Shown here: positions 41,521-51,052 of the stretch, one piece after another
How the letters are laid out: every line of letters begins with the position of its first letter
Position numbering within the stretch: the first letter of the stretch is position 1
Assembly (NCBI RefSeq): GCF_016595795.1
Contig: NZ_JAENHN010000023.1
Location: forward strand, 1-64,000
Direction of reading: 5' to 3'
Length of the DNA stretch: 64,000 nucleotides
Source: Clostridium yunnanense
GTDB lineage: Bacteria > Bacillota > Clostridia > Clostridiales > Clostridiaceae
Translations under genes and position numbers: made by a program
The notes under the pieces: model-generated
The model's input: only the letters and a program-made list of their open reading frames with translations
Databases searched by the model: none
Told to the model about the DNA's origin: nothing

Positions 41521-41892
41521 ATGATTATTGGTACAGGAGTCGATATAATTGAGATAGATAGAATAAAAAGAGCTGTAGAGAGAACTAAATCTTTTATGAG
41601 TAAGGTCTATAGTGAAAATGAGAGGTTTTTATTCAGAGAGAAGGGCATGAGGATGGAGTCTATTGCGGGGAACTTTGCTGCAAAGGAAGCCATTAGTAAA
41701 GCGCTAGGCACAGGTATAAGAGGATTTCAACTGAAAGATATAGAAATACTAAGAAATGGAATAGGAAAGCCGGAGGCTAATTTACATGGAAGAGCTAAAA
41801 TCATAGCGGAGTTGAAAGGTGTAAAATCAATTCATATAAGTATATCTCATAGCAAAAGCGATGCAATTGCATTTGCTGTATTGGAGGGATAG
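41521..41892 (+). CDS. acpS: Holo-[acyl-carrier-protein] synthase AcpS
   Basis: 123 residues, the usual AcpS length. GTGVDIIEIDRIK with the Mg-binding Asp and FAAKEAISKALGTG with the Glu are the family signatures; SISHSKSDAIAFAV closes the fold. It transfers phosphopantetheine from CoA to ACP for fatty acid synthesis. Start at 41521 (MIIGTGVD): AGGGGTGAG lies about 5 nt upstream; the extension to 41479 has no SD. nnr follows after 4 nt, the classic acpS-nnr pair of Firmicutes. Confidence 0.96.
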   Translation: MIIGTGVDIIEIDRIKRAVERTKSFMSKVYSENERFLFREKGMRMESIAGNFAAKEAISKALGTGIRGFQLKDIEILRNGIGKPEANLHGRAKIIAELKGVKSIHISISHSKSDAIAFAVLEG

Positions 41893-41896
41893 TTTA

Positions 41897-43399
41897 ATGA
41901 GAGTAGGTTCATCGTCTACCCTTAGAAGTATAGATAAGTATTGCATAGAAAAAATAGGTATACCTAGTATTGTTCTTATGGAGAATGCAGCATTAAAAGT
42001 TATAAATAATTTGGAATTACATAAGAATAGAAAGTTCGTAATAGTATGTGGAAGTGGGAATAATGGTGGAGATGGCCTAGCTGTAGCAAGGCATCTTAAG
42101 GTTTTAGGAAAAGAAATTGATGTTTTCTTGGTTAATCTAAATGATAAATTATCTGAAGACTGCTTAATAAATTATAATATATTAAAACACTTGGGAATTA
42201 AGGTCTATGCTTTAAATAATATAGAAGATTGTTCTCAACTTAGGGAGTGTCTAGTAAATAGTGATGTAACCATAGATGCTTTATTTGGAACTGGCTTATC
42301 AAGAAACCTATCAGAGTTTTATATAGATACAATCTCTGTTATAAATGAGAATAGTGAATACATAGTTTCTATTGATGTTCCTTCTGGAATGAATTGTGAT
42401 AATGGTAAGGTAATGGGTAGCTGTATTAATGCAAATAAAACTATAACCTTTGAGTTCTTAAAGAAAGGTTTCTTAACTTGGGGAACTAGTTCATATACTG
42501 GAAAAGTAATAGTTGAAAGCATTGGAATACCTAAATCTGTAATTGATGACCATAGTGAAAATATTTTCATGATTACTGAGGAACTAATAAAAAAGCATAT
42601 ACCACAAAGAGATAAGTATGGATATAAAGGTGATTATGGAAGGGTATTAGTGATAGCAGGTTCTATGGGGCTTTCTGGTGCTGCATATATTACTGTTAAT
42701 AGTGCTGTAAGAAGCGGAGCTGGTTTAGTTACCTTAAGTACTTCGAAAGAGCTGCAACAAATACTATCATGTAAGTTTATAGAGGCGATGACTTCCAATT
42801 ATGAAGATGAGGAACAGTTAGATAAGCATGTCAAAAAAAGCCACTGTATAGCTGTTGGCCCAGGGATGGGGGACAGTTCTAATACATTAGAACTCTTAAA
42901 AAAGGTTATATATAACGCAGAATGTCCCATTGTTATAGATGCCGATGGTATAAATGTGCTGAAGGGTGAGCCTGATATTCTTAAGGATAAAAAGTGCTCT
43001 ATTGTAATTACTCCGCATATAGGTGAAATGTCCAATTTAACTGGATACTCAAAAGATTACATCAAAGAGAATAGGTTAGAAGTTGCCAAAGAAATTGCGG
43101 AAAAGTACAAGATAGTTGTGCTTTTAAAAGGTTATAATACAATAATAACTGATGGAAATAAGACTTACATAAATCCAACGGGAAATAGTTCTATGGCTTC
43201 AGGTGGAATGGGTGACTGTTTAACAGGAATAATAACCAGCTTTATAGCTCAAGGTATTAATACACTTGAAGCTGCAGCAGCTGGGGCTTATGTACATGGA
43301 TATATTGGAGAGTGTTTATCAAAATCAATGTATTGTGTAAATGCTAGCCATATTATTGAAAATATACCCACAGCAATAAAAGAAATGCAATTAAAATAG
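41897..43399 (+). CDS. nnr: Bifunctional NAD(P)H-hydrate epimerase/dehydratase
   Basis: 500 residues. N-terminal YjeF_N epimerase (about 1-210: [42 protein letters not shown]) and C-terminal ribokinase-like ADP/ATP-dependent dehydratase (about 225-500: VLVIAGSMGLSGAA, AVGPGMGD, DADGINVL, TPHIGEM, NPTGNSSMASGGMGDCLTG). It repairs damaged NADHX and NADPHX in the cytoplasm. Start at 41897 with GGAGGG 8 nt upstream; the ORF reaches back into acpS but that part is not family-like. Confidence 0.95.
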   Translation: MRVGSSSTLRSIDKYCIEKIGIPSIVLMENAALKVINNLELHKNRKFVIVCGSGNNGGDGLAVARHLKVLGKEIDVFLVNLNDKLSEDCLINYNILKHLGIKVYALNNIEDCSQLRECLVNSDVTIDALFGTGLSRNLSEFYIDTISVINENSEYIVSIDVPSGMNCDNGKVMGSCINANKTITFEFLKKGFLTWGTSSYTGKVIVESIGIPKSVIDDHSENIFMITEELIKKHIPQRDKYGYKGDYGRVLVIAGSMGLSGAAYITVNSAVRSGAGLVTLSTSKELQQILSCKFIEAMTSNYEDEEQLDKHVKKSHCIAVGPGMGDSSNTLELLKKVIYNAECPIVIDADGINVLKGEPDILKDKKCSIVITPHIGEMSNLTGYSKDYIKENRLEVAKEIAEKYKIVVLLKGYNTIITDGNKTYINPTGNSSMASGGMGDCLTGIITSFIAQGINTLEAAAAGAYVHGYIGECLSKSMYCVNASHIIENIPTAIKEMQLK

Positions 43400-43457
43400 A
43401 ATAAAACTGCTATTAGATTAATAATAGTATTAATGTAGTCATAATTTAGGAGGATTT

Positions 43458-44072
43458 ATGAAAAAAAATCGACTATTATTAATATTACTATTTATAATAA
43501 TAGCAGCAGTTTCAATATTTGCTGCTTATCAAAAATTTTACAATATTACACCGGAAGAAATATTAGATGAAATCAAAGAGATAAAGTCATATACTGCAGA
43601 TGTCACTTACACTTCTATAAGTTCTAGAGGTGAAGTAAAGTATGAAACTACCCAATGTTATGACATAGAACAAGGAACAAGAGTTGATTTTAAAGAAGGC
43701 AGAATATATCTATATAAGCAAAATAAGATATATGTAAAGGACACTAATACTAATAGACAATATGAAGTGGACAAGAATACGGATGAATTTTATAAATTAG
43801 CTTTTATGGACGAAATTCGAAAGTATATAGTGTTAGATCAAGAAATTAAATACTACTATAAGGATATGAATGGAATAAGATGCCTGATTGTTGAGTTTTC
43901 AATATTAAACAATAATCAAAATATGGACAAACAGGTGCTGATAATAGACAGCGAATCTAAGGTTCCTAAGGAATTATTAATATATGATAAGAATGGAAGT
44001 GAGAGAGGTAAGATAGAATATAGTAATTTTAAAAAATCAAATAAGTTGGATAAAAAGTTATTTGACCTATAG
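43458..44072 (+). CDS. GerS/LolA-like membrane-anchored protein
   Basis: 204 residues. N-terminal hydrophobic anchor (about 5-24) and a LolA/LppX-like half-barrel (about 30-195: ILDEIKEIKSYTADVTY, TQCYDIEQGTRVDF, KVPKELLIYDKNG). It resembles GerS-related clostridial proteins, linked to cortex degradation during spore germination in Clostridioides. GerS is a lipoprotein, but this protein has no lipobox Cys, so it would be membrane-anchored. AGGAGG SD about 6 nt before ATG. Position after acpS-nnr and before mazEF is the usual place of this gene in clostridia. Confidence 0.78.
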   Translation: MKKNRLLLILLFIIIAAVSIFAAYQKFYNITPEEILDEIKEIKSYTADVTYTSISSRGEVKYETTQCYDIEQGTRVDFKEGRIYLYKQNKIYVKDTNTNRQYEVDKNTDEFYKLAFMDEIRKYIVLDQEIKYYYKDMNGIRCLIVEFSILNNNQNMDKQVLIIDSESKVPKELLIYDKNGSERGKIEYSNFKKSNKLDKKLFDL

Positions 44073-44395
44073 TAGTGAACATACAGGTATGATTAACAAT
44101 ATGTGAAATTTTAAAAGAGAAATAAGTATAGAAAACATAGGAACTCAAATACTTGAGGAAATTAATAATTAATAGTATATGGTTTTTCCCGTTTATATTA
44201 TTTAAGTAATTTCCCAAAGTATGTACATATGATATGGTTGTGGGTTTTAAAACATTGAAATTCTAATTTATACTTCAATGATAATAACTTCAATTATTTT
44301 ATGTATCAATATCAATATAAATATAATAAAAGTATCATATACATAAAATAATTGTAAAAAAAAGTAAAAAAAGAATAGCTAAGGATGAAAATTCT
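44073..44395. other. Gap between gerS-like and mazE genes
   Basis: About 320 bp before the mazEF promoter. No ORF of note (the minus-strand 62-codon ORF at 44029-44217 has no SD). In many clostridia alr (alanine racemase) sits between these genes; none is present and no remnant was recognised. Confidence 0.5.
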
Positions 44396-44423
44396 TTGAC
44401 ATTGTGACATAATTTGCTATAAT
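44396..44423 (+). promoter_or_regulatory. Promoter of mazEF
   Basis: TTGACA (44396-44401), 16-nt spacer, TATAAT (44418-44423): consensus sigma-A hexamers, 50 bp before the antitoxin start. Confidence 0.75.
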
Positions 44424-44474
44424 TTACTTATACATATATCATTCTTTTTATAACTCTGAGGAGATGGGAGAATT

Positions 44475-44714
44475 ATGTCATATTCAAAGAATAGAGAAAA
44501 CGGTGCACGAGAAAAAAAATATAAAAATTATAGTCAATTAAATGATGCGAATTTAATATCATATAATGAGGATAAAAAAGAATCATCATTTTATTTATTA
44601 ATGAAAAAAGGCTATGAAGAAATGGCAAGTATTAACCTAGAGCTTGCCGAACTTGGTGTTGCATCAGACCTTCAAAATACTATTGAATATGAGACATGGC
44701 TATTCGGAGTGTGA
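44475..44714 (+). CDS. MazE/EndoAI-type antitoxin
   Basis: 79 residues. The small basic N-terminus, central helix [23 protein letters not shown] and acidic C-terminal tail ([12 protein letters not shown]) fit the EndoAI antitoxins of Firmicutes, whose tail blocks the toxin. It was called mainly from the toxin gene directly downstream (9 nt gap to the 44723 start). SD GGGAG about 8 nt before ATG. Confidence 0.85.
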   Translation: MSYSKNRENGAREKKYKNYSQLNDANLISYNEDKKESSFYLLMKKGYEEMASINLELAELGVASDLQNTIEYETWLFGV

Positions 44715-44722
44715 TATATGTA

Positions 44723-45076
44723 ATGACGGTTATAAGTGTAAAAAGAGGCGATATATTTTATGCAGACCTAAGTCCTGTAGTAGGATCAGAGCAAGGCGGC
44801 ATAAGACCAGTTATAATAGTACAAAATGATATAGGAAATAAATATAGTCCAACTGTGATTGTAGCAGCTATAACTTCTCAAATAAATAAAGCTAAGCTAC
44901 CTACACATGTTGAGATATCATCAGAAGAATATGGGCTTAATAGAGATTCCGTTGTACTTCTAGAACAAGTACGTACTTTGGACAAAAAGAGATTAAAAGA
45001 GAAGATTGGTCATATGACTGATGATGATATGAAAAAAGTTAATAAAGCTTTGCTAATAAGTTTAGCTCTAGATTAA
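44723..45076 (+). CDS. ndoA: MazF/EndoA endoribonuclease toxin
   Basis: 117 residues, the size of EndoA (116). [52 protein letters not shown] and [27 protein letters not shown] cover the PemK-like barrel with the catalytic Arg/Thr. It cuts mRNA at short sequence motifs (UACAU in Bacillus); the motif here is untested. The start at 44723 matches known EndoA; the ORF extension to 44696 has no SD. Terminator follows. Confidence 0.95.
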   Translation: MTVISVKRGDIFYADLSPVVGSEQGGIRPVIIVQNDIGNKYSPTVIVAAITSQINKAKLPTHVEISSEEYGLNRDSVVLLEQVRTLDKKRLKEKIGHMTDDDMKKVNKALLISLALD

Positions 45077-45081
45077 ATGTT

Positions 45082-45117
45082 ATCCCTAGTTTGAAAAAAC
45101 TAGGGATTTTTGTTTTT
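45082..45117 (+). terminator. Terminator of mazEF
   Basis: 11-bp perfect stem (45082-45092 with 45097-45107), then TTTTGTTTTT. Confidence 0.92.
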
Positions 45118-45122
45118 AGGTA

Positions 45123-45510
45123 GGTGCTGTTAAAGTGCCGTGTTTGAAATTAAGTAGTCATGCATCCGATGCTCTTTAGATGAACAACTCTATAATTGAA
45201 TTTATATTTTTTGGATTAGAGTTGTTCATCCTTAATGAGCTTTCGTAAAAAATTAATATGATTTTGTCATATTCCACCTATGCACCACTTCATAACTGAT
45301 TTTATATTTTCAAAATCTCTGCTAAAAATCCAGCAGAGTTTTGAAAATAGTTTAATGATTGAAGAGTTGCATCTTTAGCTAAAACTATAAACTCACTACG
45401 TTCGGACAGTATAGTTTTTACGCCATTCCATCTGAAAAGATCATTTAATTCTAATTGCTCGCTCATAGAGCATCTCTTGCATAATAAATTAATTTTAACA
45501 ATAATACTAA
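45123..45510 (+). repeat. Dispersed repeat family 1, long copy a (MITE-like, with two inserted hairpins)
   Basis: Aligns with 55320-55558 in order but carries two extra blocks: a 52-nt hairpin module (45179-45230, 14-bp perfect stem) and a ~100-nt block holding an 18-bp hairpin (45305-45349). The core from 45379 to about 45490 is ~85% identical to 55419-55530. The two ends show short inverted similarity around TTGAAATTAA. The 87-codon minus ORF inside (45302-45565) has no SD and is not taken as a gene. Confidence 0.75.
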
Positions 45511-45875
45511 AAAGGTTTATATATGTAGTATATAGTGTGTGTAAAACGGCAATTGTATAGCACATATAATAAAATATAGCATTAATGTGTCAAAAAACAT
45601 TAAATAAGTATACACAATTAAGGAGAGTTGTGGTAGAATAACTAATGGCTGATTATTGAAGATATTAATGGTATAATTAGTATGACTTACTTAATCTAAA
45701 GAAAAATATCTAGATAAGCCAGTTGAATATTAAGAATACTTAAAACTCATAAGCATTTTTAAAACTTTCACTAATTAATATTGAAGGAATTTAAGAATGT
45801 AAAAATATGTTGGTTTACCGTAGCGATATTAGACTTAAGAAGAGATTTAAGAAGAACAGGACATAGGAGGTTAAT
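45511..45875. other. Upstream region of the transketolase genes
   Basis: About 365 bp, no ORF. It contains the motif TCTAGATAAGCCAGTT (45709-45724), also seen twice before uvrA (62581-62596 and 62686-62701). A promoter is expected but no convincing pair of hexamers was fixed. Confidence 0.45.
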
Positions 45876-46700
45876 ATGGATAATAAAGTTGAAGAATTAA
45901 GACAAATTGCTAAGACTATAAGAAAAGATATTATAACTATGCTGACAGAATCAGCATCAGGGCATCCTGGTGGATCACTTTCTGCAGCAGACATACTAAC
46001 AACTCTTTATTTTAAAGAGATGGATGTAGATCCTAAAAATCCTAGAAAAGAAGATAGAGATAGATTTGTTCTATCAAAAGGGCATGCAGCTCCAGTACTA
46101 TACAGTGCACTTGCGAGAAAAGGATTTTTTCCTGTAGAAGAATTAAATGGTTTAAGAAAGCTAGGATCAATGCTCCAAGGACATCCAAACATGAATGATG
46201 TTCCAGGTGTTGATATGTCTACTGGTTCTTTAGGACAAGGCGTATCTGCAGCTGTTGGAATGGCTCTTGCAGGTAAATTAGATAATAAGGGATACAGAGT
46301 ATACACTTTACTAGGAGACGGCGAGCTTGAAGAGGGACAAGTTTGGGAAGCTTCAATGTCTGCTGCTCATTATAAACTTGATAATCTAACAGCTTTTATT
46401 GATTATAATGGACTTCAAATAGATGGAGATATTGAAAAAGTAATGAATCCAGCTCCAATAGATGAAAAGTTTTTAGCTTTTGGATGGAATGTTATTAATA
46501 TAGATGGACATGATATAGAAGCAATAATAAGTGCTATAGATACAGCTAGAAATACTAAAGGAAAGCCTACAGCAATTGTATGCAAAACTGTAAAAGGAAA
46601 AGGCGTTTCATTTATGGAAAATGAAGCTGGGTGGCACGGTACAGCACCAAATAAGGAGCAATGTGAACAAGCTTTAAATGAGATCGGAGGGGAAAACTAA
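45876..46700 (+). CDS. Transketolase, N-terminal (TPP-binding) subunit
   Basis: 274 residues, the Pyr/PP half of split transketolase. [57 protein letters not shown] and the TPP/Mg motif [14 protein letters not shown] are clear. With the next gene it forms the enzyme that moves two-carbon units in the non-oxidative pentose phosphate path. AGGAGG SD 6 nt before ATG. Stop and next start overlap (TAATG), so the subunits are translationally coupled. Confidence 0.95.
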   Translation: MDNKVEELRQIAKTIRKDIITMLTESASGHPGGSLSAADILTTLYFKEMDVDPKNPRKEDRDRFVLSKGHAAPVLYSALARKGFFPVEELNGLRKLGSMLQGHPNMNDVPGVDMSTGSLGQGVSAAVGMALAGKLDNKGYRVYTLLGDGELEEGQVWEASMSAAHYKLDNLTAFIDYNGLQIDGDIEKVMNPAPIDEKFLAFGWNVINIDGHDIEAIISAIDTARNTKGKPTAIVCKTVKGKGVSFMENEAGWHGTAPNKEQCEQALNEIGGEN

Positions 46701-47644
46701 TGACTAAGAAAGTTGCAACAAGAGAAGCTTATGGAAAGGCTTTAGCAGAACTAGGAAAAGTCAATGGACAAGTTGTTGTTTTAGATGCAGATTTATCCAA
46801 ATCCACTAAAACAGCAGATTTTAAAGCTGTTTTTCCAGAAAGATTTTTAAATATGGGGATAGCTGAAGGAAATATGATGGGAGTTGCAGCTGGTCTTTCA
46901 ACTTGTAACAAGGTACCATTTGTAAGTACTTTTGCTATGTTTGCGGCTGGAAGAGCATTTGAGCAAATAAGAAACTCTATTTGTTATCCAAATTTAAATG
47001 TTAAGATTTGTGCTACTCATGCAGGGTTAACTGTAGGAGAAGATGGGGCTTCACACCAAGCTATAGAAGATTTATCTTTAATGAGAAGTATACCTAATAT
47101 GACAGTTATAAACCCTTCTGATGATATCGAAACCGAGGCTGCTATAAAGGCTATTGCCGAATATGTAGGCCCATGTTATGTAAGATTAGGTAGAATGGCA
47201 GTTTCTACAGTAAATGATAATGCACAATATAAGTTTGAGATAGGTAAGGGCGTAAAACTTGCTGAGGGAACTAATGCGACTATAATTGCAACAGGAATAA
47301 TGGTAGAAAAAGCACTTGAAGCTAAAGAAATATTAAAGCCACTTGGAATAGATGTTGCTGTAATAAACATTCATACCTTAAAACCTATTGACAAAGAAAT
47401 TATTGTAAGTGCAGCAAAATCTACTGGAGCTATTGTAACTGCTGAGGAGCATAATATAATAGGTGGGCTAGGATCAGCAGTATGTGAAGTATTAAGTGAA
47501 AGTTACCCTGTACCAGTAATAAGAGTGGGAGTTAAAGATACTTTCGGAGAAAGTGGTAAACCAGATGAACTTTTAAAGGCATATGGACTTACTGCTGAAG
47601 ATATTGCTAGTGCAGTTAAACGCGTTATTGAGATAAAGCGTTAA
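46700..47644 (+). CDS. Transketolase, C-terminal subunit
   Basis: 314 residues, the Pyr and C-terminal domains of split transketolase: VVLDADLSKSTKT, FLNMGIAEGNMMGVAAGLS (catalytic Glu), THAGLTVGEDGASHQAIEDL, MTVINPSDDIETEAA and TAEEHNIIGGLGSAV. GGAGGGG SD before the ATG lies in the end of the partner gene. Typical for clostridia and archaea, which lack the single-chain enzyme in many cases. Confidence 0.95.
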   Translation: MTKKVATREAYGKALAELGKVNGQVVVLDADLSKSTKTADFKAVFPERFLNMGIAEGNMMGVAAGLSTCNKVPFVSTFAMFAAGRAFEQIRNSICYPNLNVKICATHAGLTVGEDGASHQAIEDLSLMRSIPNMTVINPSDDIETEAAIKAIAEYVGPCYVRLGRMAVSTVNDNAQYKFEIGKGVKLAEGTNATIIATGIMVEKALEAKEILKPLGIDVAVINIHTLKPIDKEIIVSAAKSTGAIVTAEEHNIIGGLGSAVCEVLSESYPVPVIRVGVKDTFGESGKPDELLKAYGLTAEDIASAVKRVIEIKR

Positions 47645-47699
47645 AAAAGAAGCAAGTAAAAGATAATACTAGAATATTTGATGTAAATCCAGTAATATA

Positions 47700-47730
47700 A
47701 CAGTATAGGTGATCCTATACTGTTTTTTGC
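47700..47730 (+). terminator. Terminator of the transketolase operon
   Basis: 10-bp perfect stem (47700-47709 with 47714-47723), TGAT loop, then TTTTTT. Confidence 0.92.
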
Positions 47731-47731
47731 T

Positions 47732-47809
47732 TATTAATTCTTTGCGAAGACTTATTAAAGTATTGGATGACTAACCATTTTAATTTCAACACAGTGCTTT
47801 AACAGCACC
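47732..47809 (-). repeat. Dispersed repeat family 1, partial copy d
   Basis: Reverse complement of the left end of the 55320-55558 element (about 55320-55396), with GGTGCT...TTGAAATTAA and CGCAAAGAATTAAT. It starts just after the transketolase terminator and ends 50 bp before the first yitT gene. Confidence 0.7.
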
Positions 47810-47860
47810 TGATGTAAATAGTAGAGTTATATAGCATAGATTTATGAGGAGGAATAAATT

Positions 47861-48712
47861 TTGAAACAAAAGTTAAAAGAATTTTTAGTTATTACAATTG
47901 GATTTATATTGGTTTCTATAGCTGTGCAGTATTTTTATGTTCCTAACAATATATCTGGTGGAGGAATAACAGGTATTGCTATGGTTATAAACTATTATAT
48001 TCCGGCCTTGCCTATGGGGATATTAATGATAATTATGAATATAGTTTTATTTATAATTGCCTTTTTTGTGGTAGGTGGAGGTTTTGGGGGGAAAACTTTG
48101 TATGCTGCTTTTGGTCTTTCAGTTTCCATGTGGGTTATTGAGAAGTTTTTAAAGCCTCATGCACTAACTACAGATCCCATGCTTGCAGTTATAATAGGGA
48201 CATGCTTGCTTGGAATTGGACTTGGAGTTGTGTTCTCTCAAAATGCATCTACAGGTGGAACGGATATATTAGCTAAAATATTAAATAAGTTTTTTCATTG
48301 GGACATGGGAAGATGCATGCAGGCAGTTGATATAATTGTAGTTATTTTATGTGCTATAGCTTTTGGGCTTAATAAAGGCTTATATGCCATAGTCTGCGTA
48401 ATGTTAAACGGAATAATAATAGATAAAGTAATTGAGGGATTTAATTCAGTAAAGTCTGTTGCTGTTTTTACAAATAAAAGTGAAATTATAAAGAAGTATA
48501 TAATAGATGAAATTAATAGAGGTTGTACAGTATTCACAGGAAAAGGTGGCTATACTGATGCTGATAAAGAGGTTATATACTGTGTGATGGATAGAACGCA
48601 ATTGATAAAGTTAAGATTTTACATAAAAATTATTGATAAAGATGCATTTATAATTGTAAGTGAAGCTCATGAAGTTTTGGGACAAGGTTTTAAAGATATA
48701 CATAATGGATAA
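47861..48712 (+). CDS. YitT-family membrane protein, paralogue 1
   Basis: 283 residues. Five to six TM helices (about 8-185; DUF161) with NNISGGGITGIAMVINYYIP and FSQNASTGGTDILAKILNKF, then a cytoplasmic DUF2179 domain (about 205-283: SEIIKKYIIDEINRGCTVF, GKGGYTD, AFIIVSEAHEVLGQGF). Function unknown; relatives are proposed transporters. Start codon TTG at 47861, with GGAGG 8 nt upstream and no ATG nearby. First of three tandem paralogues of nearly equal length. Confidence 0.92.
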   Translation: MKQKLKEFLVITIGFILVSIAVQYFYVPNNISGGGITGIAMVINYYIPALPMGILMIIMNIVLFIIAFFVVGGGFGGKTLYAAFGLSVSMWVIEKFLKPHALTTDPMLAVIIGTCLLGIGLGVVFSQNASTGGTDILAKILNKFFHWDMGRCMQAVDIIVVILCAIAFGLNKGLYAIVCVMLNGIIIDKVIEGFNSVKSVAVFTNKSEIIKKYIIDEINRGCTVFTGKGGYTDADKEVIYCVMDRTQLIKLRFYIKIIDKDAFIIVSEAHEVLGQGFKDIHNG

Positions 48713-48891
48713 AAAAGCTTTATTTTAGAGAAAATAGGGTTGAAGATATATAAGAATAAAATATAAATATTTTGTATTTAGAACAAATATATATTTAATA
48801 GTTAACATGGGTATTCTAATGAGAGAACTTTAAAATATACATTAAGTGAACTAGATTATATATCTATTAAAACATTAGGGGGAATTTTGAG

Positions 48892-49746
48892 ATGCATATT
48901 AAAGTTTTTAAAGACTATCTTTTTATAACTATAGGAATCCTTTTGGTAGCTATAGCAGTAGAATATCTATACGCACCCAATAATCTAGCGGCAGGCGGAG
49001 TAACCGGCTTAGCTATAGTTATTAATCACTATATTCCATATGCATCTACAGGTACTCTTGTTTTAATTATGAATCTAATTTTATTTATAGTTGCATTTAT
49101 ATTTATTGGAGGCAATTTTGGTGCTAAAACAATATATGCATCCTTTGGTCTTTCATTAATAATGTGGATTATAGAAAAATTTTTTTATCCCCAAGCACTT
49201 ACCCATGACTTAATAATAGCTGCAATATTTGGAACGTTTTTATCGGCTATTGGAATGGCTATAGTCTTTAATACAAATGCCTCCACTGGTGGTACAGATA
49301 TAATTGCTAAAATTCTTAATAAGTTTTTTCATGTGGATATAGGTAAATCACTATCTTCCGTAGACTTTATTGTAACCCTCTTAGCGGCTATTACCTTTGG
49401 ATTAAATGCAGGATTGTACGCATTGCTATCAGTTATTTTAAATGGTATTGCAATAGATAGAGTTATAGAAGGCTTTAATACATCAAAGCAGCTAACTATA
49501 ATAAGTAGTAAAAATAAAGAAATAGGTCAATTTATAATGAATGAACTTGAACGGGGATGCACCTTCTTAAAAGGTGTTGGAGGATATACAGGTAAGGAGA
49601 CTTTTATAATATATACAGTGGTTTCAAGAGCTGAGTTTATAAAACTTAGAGAGTATATAAAAAGTATAGATTCAAAAGCTTTTATAACTGTTGGAGAAGC
49701 TCATGAAGTATTAGGAGAAGGATTTAAGGAGATAAACAACACATAA
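48892..49746 (+). CDS. YitT-family membrane protein, paralogue 2
   Basis: 284 residues, collinear with paralogue 1: NNLAAGGVTGLAIVINHYIP, VFNTNASTGGTDIIAKIL, a DUF2179 tail with ERGCTFLKGVGGYTGKET and SKAFITVGEAHEVLGEGF. GGGGGA SD 8-9 nt before ATG. It is separated from paralogue 1 by ~180 bp and from paralogue 3 by a repeat element, so the three genes may have separate promoters. Confidence 0.92.
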   Translation: MHIKVFKDYLFITIGILLVAIAVEYLYAPNNLAAGGVTGLAIVINHYIPYASTGTLVLIMNLILFIVAFIFIGGNFGAKTIYASFGLSLIMWIIEKFFYPQALTHDLIIAAIFGTFLSAIGMAIVFNTNASTGGTDIIAKILNKFFHVDIGKSLSSVDFIVTLLAAITFGLNAGLYALLSVILNGIAIDRVIEGFNTSKQLTIISSKNKEIGQFIMNELERGCTFLKGVGGYTGKETFIIYTVVSRAEFIKLREYIKSIDSKAFITVGEAHEVLGEGFKEINNT

Positions 49747-49843
49747 GATGTACCAGTTCGAACCGAAATGAATTTTTAAAACTCTCGCGGGTTCTAGTGA
49801 AAGAATTTAAAAATAATAATATTTACTGCGAAGTGGCACATCT
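49746..49843. repeat. Dispersed repeat family 2, 98-bp element with inverted ends (copy a)
   Basis: Ends 49746-49760 and 49829-49843 are inverted repeats of each other (13 of 15). The middle shares about 40 bases with 55605-55645 in reverse orientation (ATTATT, TTAAATTCT, TCACTAGAA blocks). It lies between yitT paralogues 2 and 3, beginning at the stop codon. Confidence 0.65.
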
Positions 49844-49876
49844 ATATAAAGCTAATATAGCATTAGTGAGGAACGA

Positions 49877-50725
49877 ATGATGAAAACTTTCAACAAGTAT
49901 TTATACATAACAATTGGAGTTTTTTTGATAACGATATCATTGGAGTACTTTTTCTTTCCTAATGATATAGCAGCTGGAGGCGTATCTGGGCTTGCCATTG
50001 TTATCAATGCTATCAGTGGGATATCTGTTGGTACGCTTATGATAATATTTAATGTGTTTTTATTTATAATAGCTTTTATTTTTATAGGTGGTGGATTTGG
50101 TTCAAAAAGTATTTATGCCACTTTTGCATTGTCTGGAATGTTGTGGTTTTTTGATACATTTATTGGCCCTAAGCCATTTACTGAAAATTATATACTTGTG
50201 GTAGTGTTTGGAAGTGCAATTCAAGCTGTGGGCATTGCAATTATATTTAATCAAAATGCTTCTACTGGAGGGACCTCCATAATAGCTAAAATACTAAATA
50301 AGTATTTTCACATTGATATTGGAAAGGCGCTTTTAATATCAGATTTTATAGTTACATTGCTAGCTATATATGCTTTTGGAGCAGATAAGGGTATGTTTGG
50401 GCTTATCAGTGTTTATTTAACTGGAACATTAGTTGATAGTGTAATTGAAGGGTTTACTATAGCGAAAGCAGTATTTATAATCAGTGGGGTTAGTGAAAGT
50501 GTTGCTGAATTTATAATGAATGATCTAGGGAGAGGCTGTACATATCTAGATGTAAGAGGAGCTTATACCAAGGAAAAAACATCTATGCTTTTCACTGTGG
50601 TAAATAGAAAACAATTTATAGTATTAAAGAATAAGGTAAGAGAATTAGATTCTAATGCTTTCATAACTGTAACTGATTCAAGAGAAGTTTTAGGAGAAGG
50701 CTTTAGAGATTTAGACGAAGAATAA
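49877..50725 (+). CDS. YitT-family membrane protein, paralogue 3
   Basis: 282 residues, same layout: NDIAAGGVSGLAIVINAISG, FNQNASTGGTSIIAKIL (Ser where the others have Asp), DUF2179 tail with GRGCTYLDVRGAYTKE and FITVTDSREVLGEGF. It is the most diverged of the three. GAGGA lies 4 nt before ATG 49877 and 7 nt before ATG 49880, so the latter may be the true start. Confidence 0.92.
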   Translation: MMKTFNKYLYITIGVFLITISLEYFFFPNDIAAGGVSGLAIVINAISGISVGTLMIIFNVFLFIIAFIFIGGGFGSKSIYATFALSGMLWFFDTFIGPKPFTENYILVVVFGSAIQAVGIAIIFNQNASTGGTSIIAKILNKYFHIDIGKALLISDFIVTLLAIYAFGADKGMFGLISVYLTGTLVDSVIEGFTIAKAVFIISGVSESVAEFIMNDLGRGCTYLDVRGAYTKEKTSMLFTVVNRKQFIVLKNKVRELDSNAFITVTDSREVLGEGFRDLDEE

Positions 50726-51052
50726 GATTTATTAGGATTGCAAAGTTTCCTAATATACATTTGTAAAGTTAGATGCGTAAAAGGATAACTTAAGAAGATC
50801 TCTTCGGTAACTTTTTTAGTAAATTAGTGAATATAACTTAAAGTTGTTCTTAAAAAATAAAAAAAGTAATTTTTTCTGAAGCTTAGAGTATATCTCAATT
50901 ACAACTATATTTCCTAAAATTCCCTAAGGCAAGTTAATAAAGAATTCATAAAATCTGCCGCAACTACACTAGTACTTATGTTATAATTATTTTGTGTATT
51001 TGTAGCATTAGATAAATTACCGTCGAAAAAACAATTTTAAGGAGTTGTCTAT
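50726..51052. other. Upstream region of ftsE
   Basis: About 325 bp without an ORF. AGATGCGT at 50771 is followed by a weak hairpin and CTTTTTTA, like 5963-6012. The ftsE promoter probably lies near 50980 (TATAAT-like GTTATAATTA). Confidence 0.45.

Noticed and set aside
45302-45565. 87-codon minus-strand ORF
   Set aside because: Lies inside and beside repeat family 1, has no SD and no family features; a by-product of the repeat.
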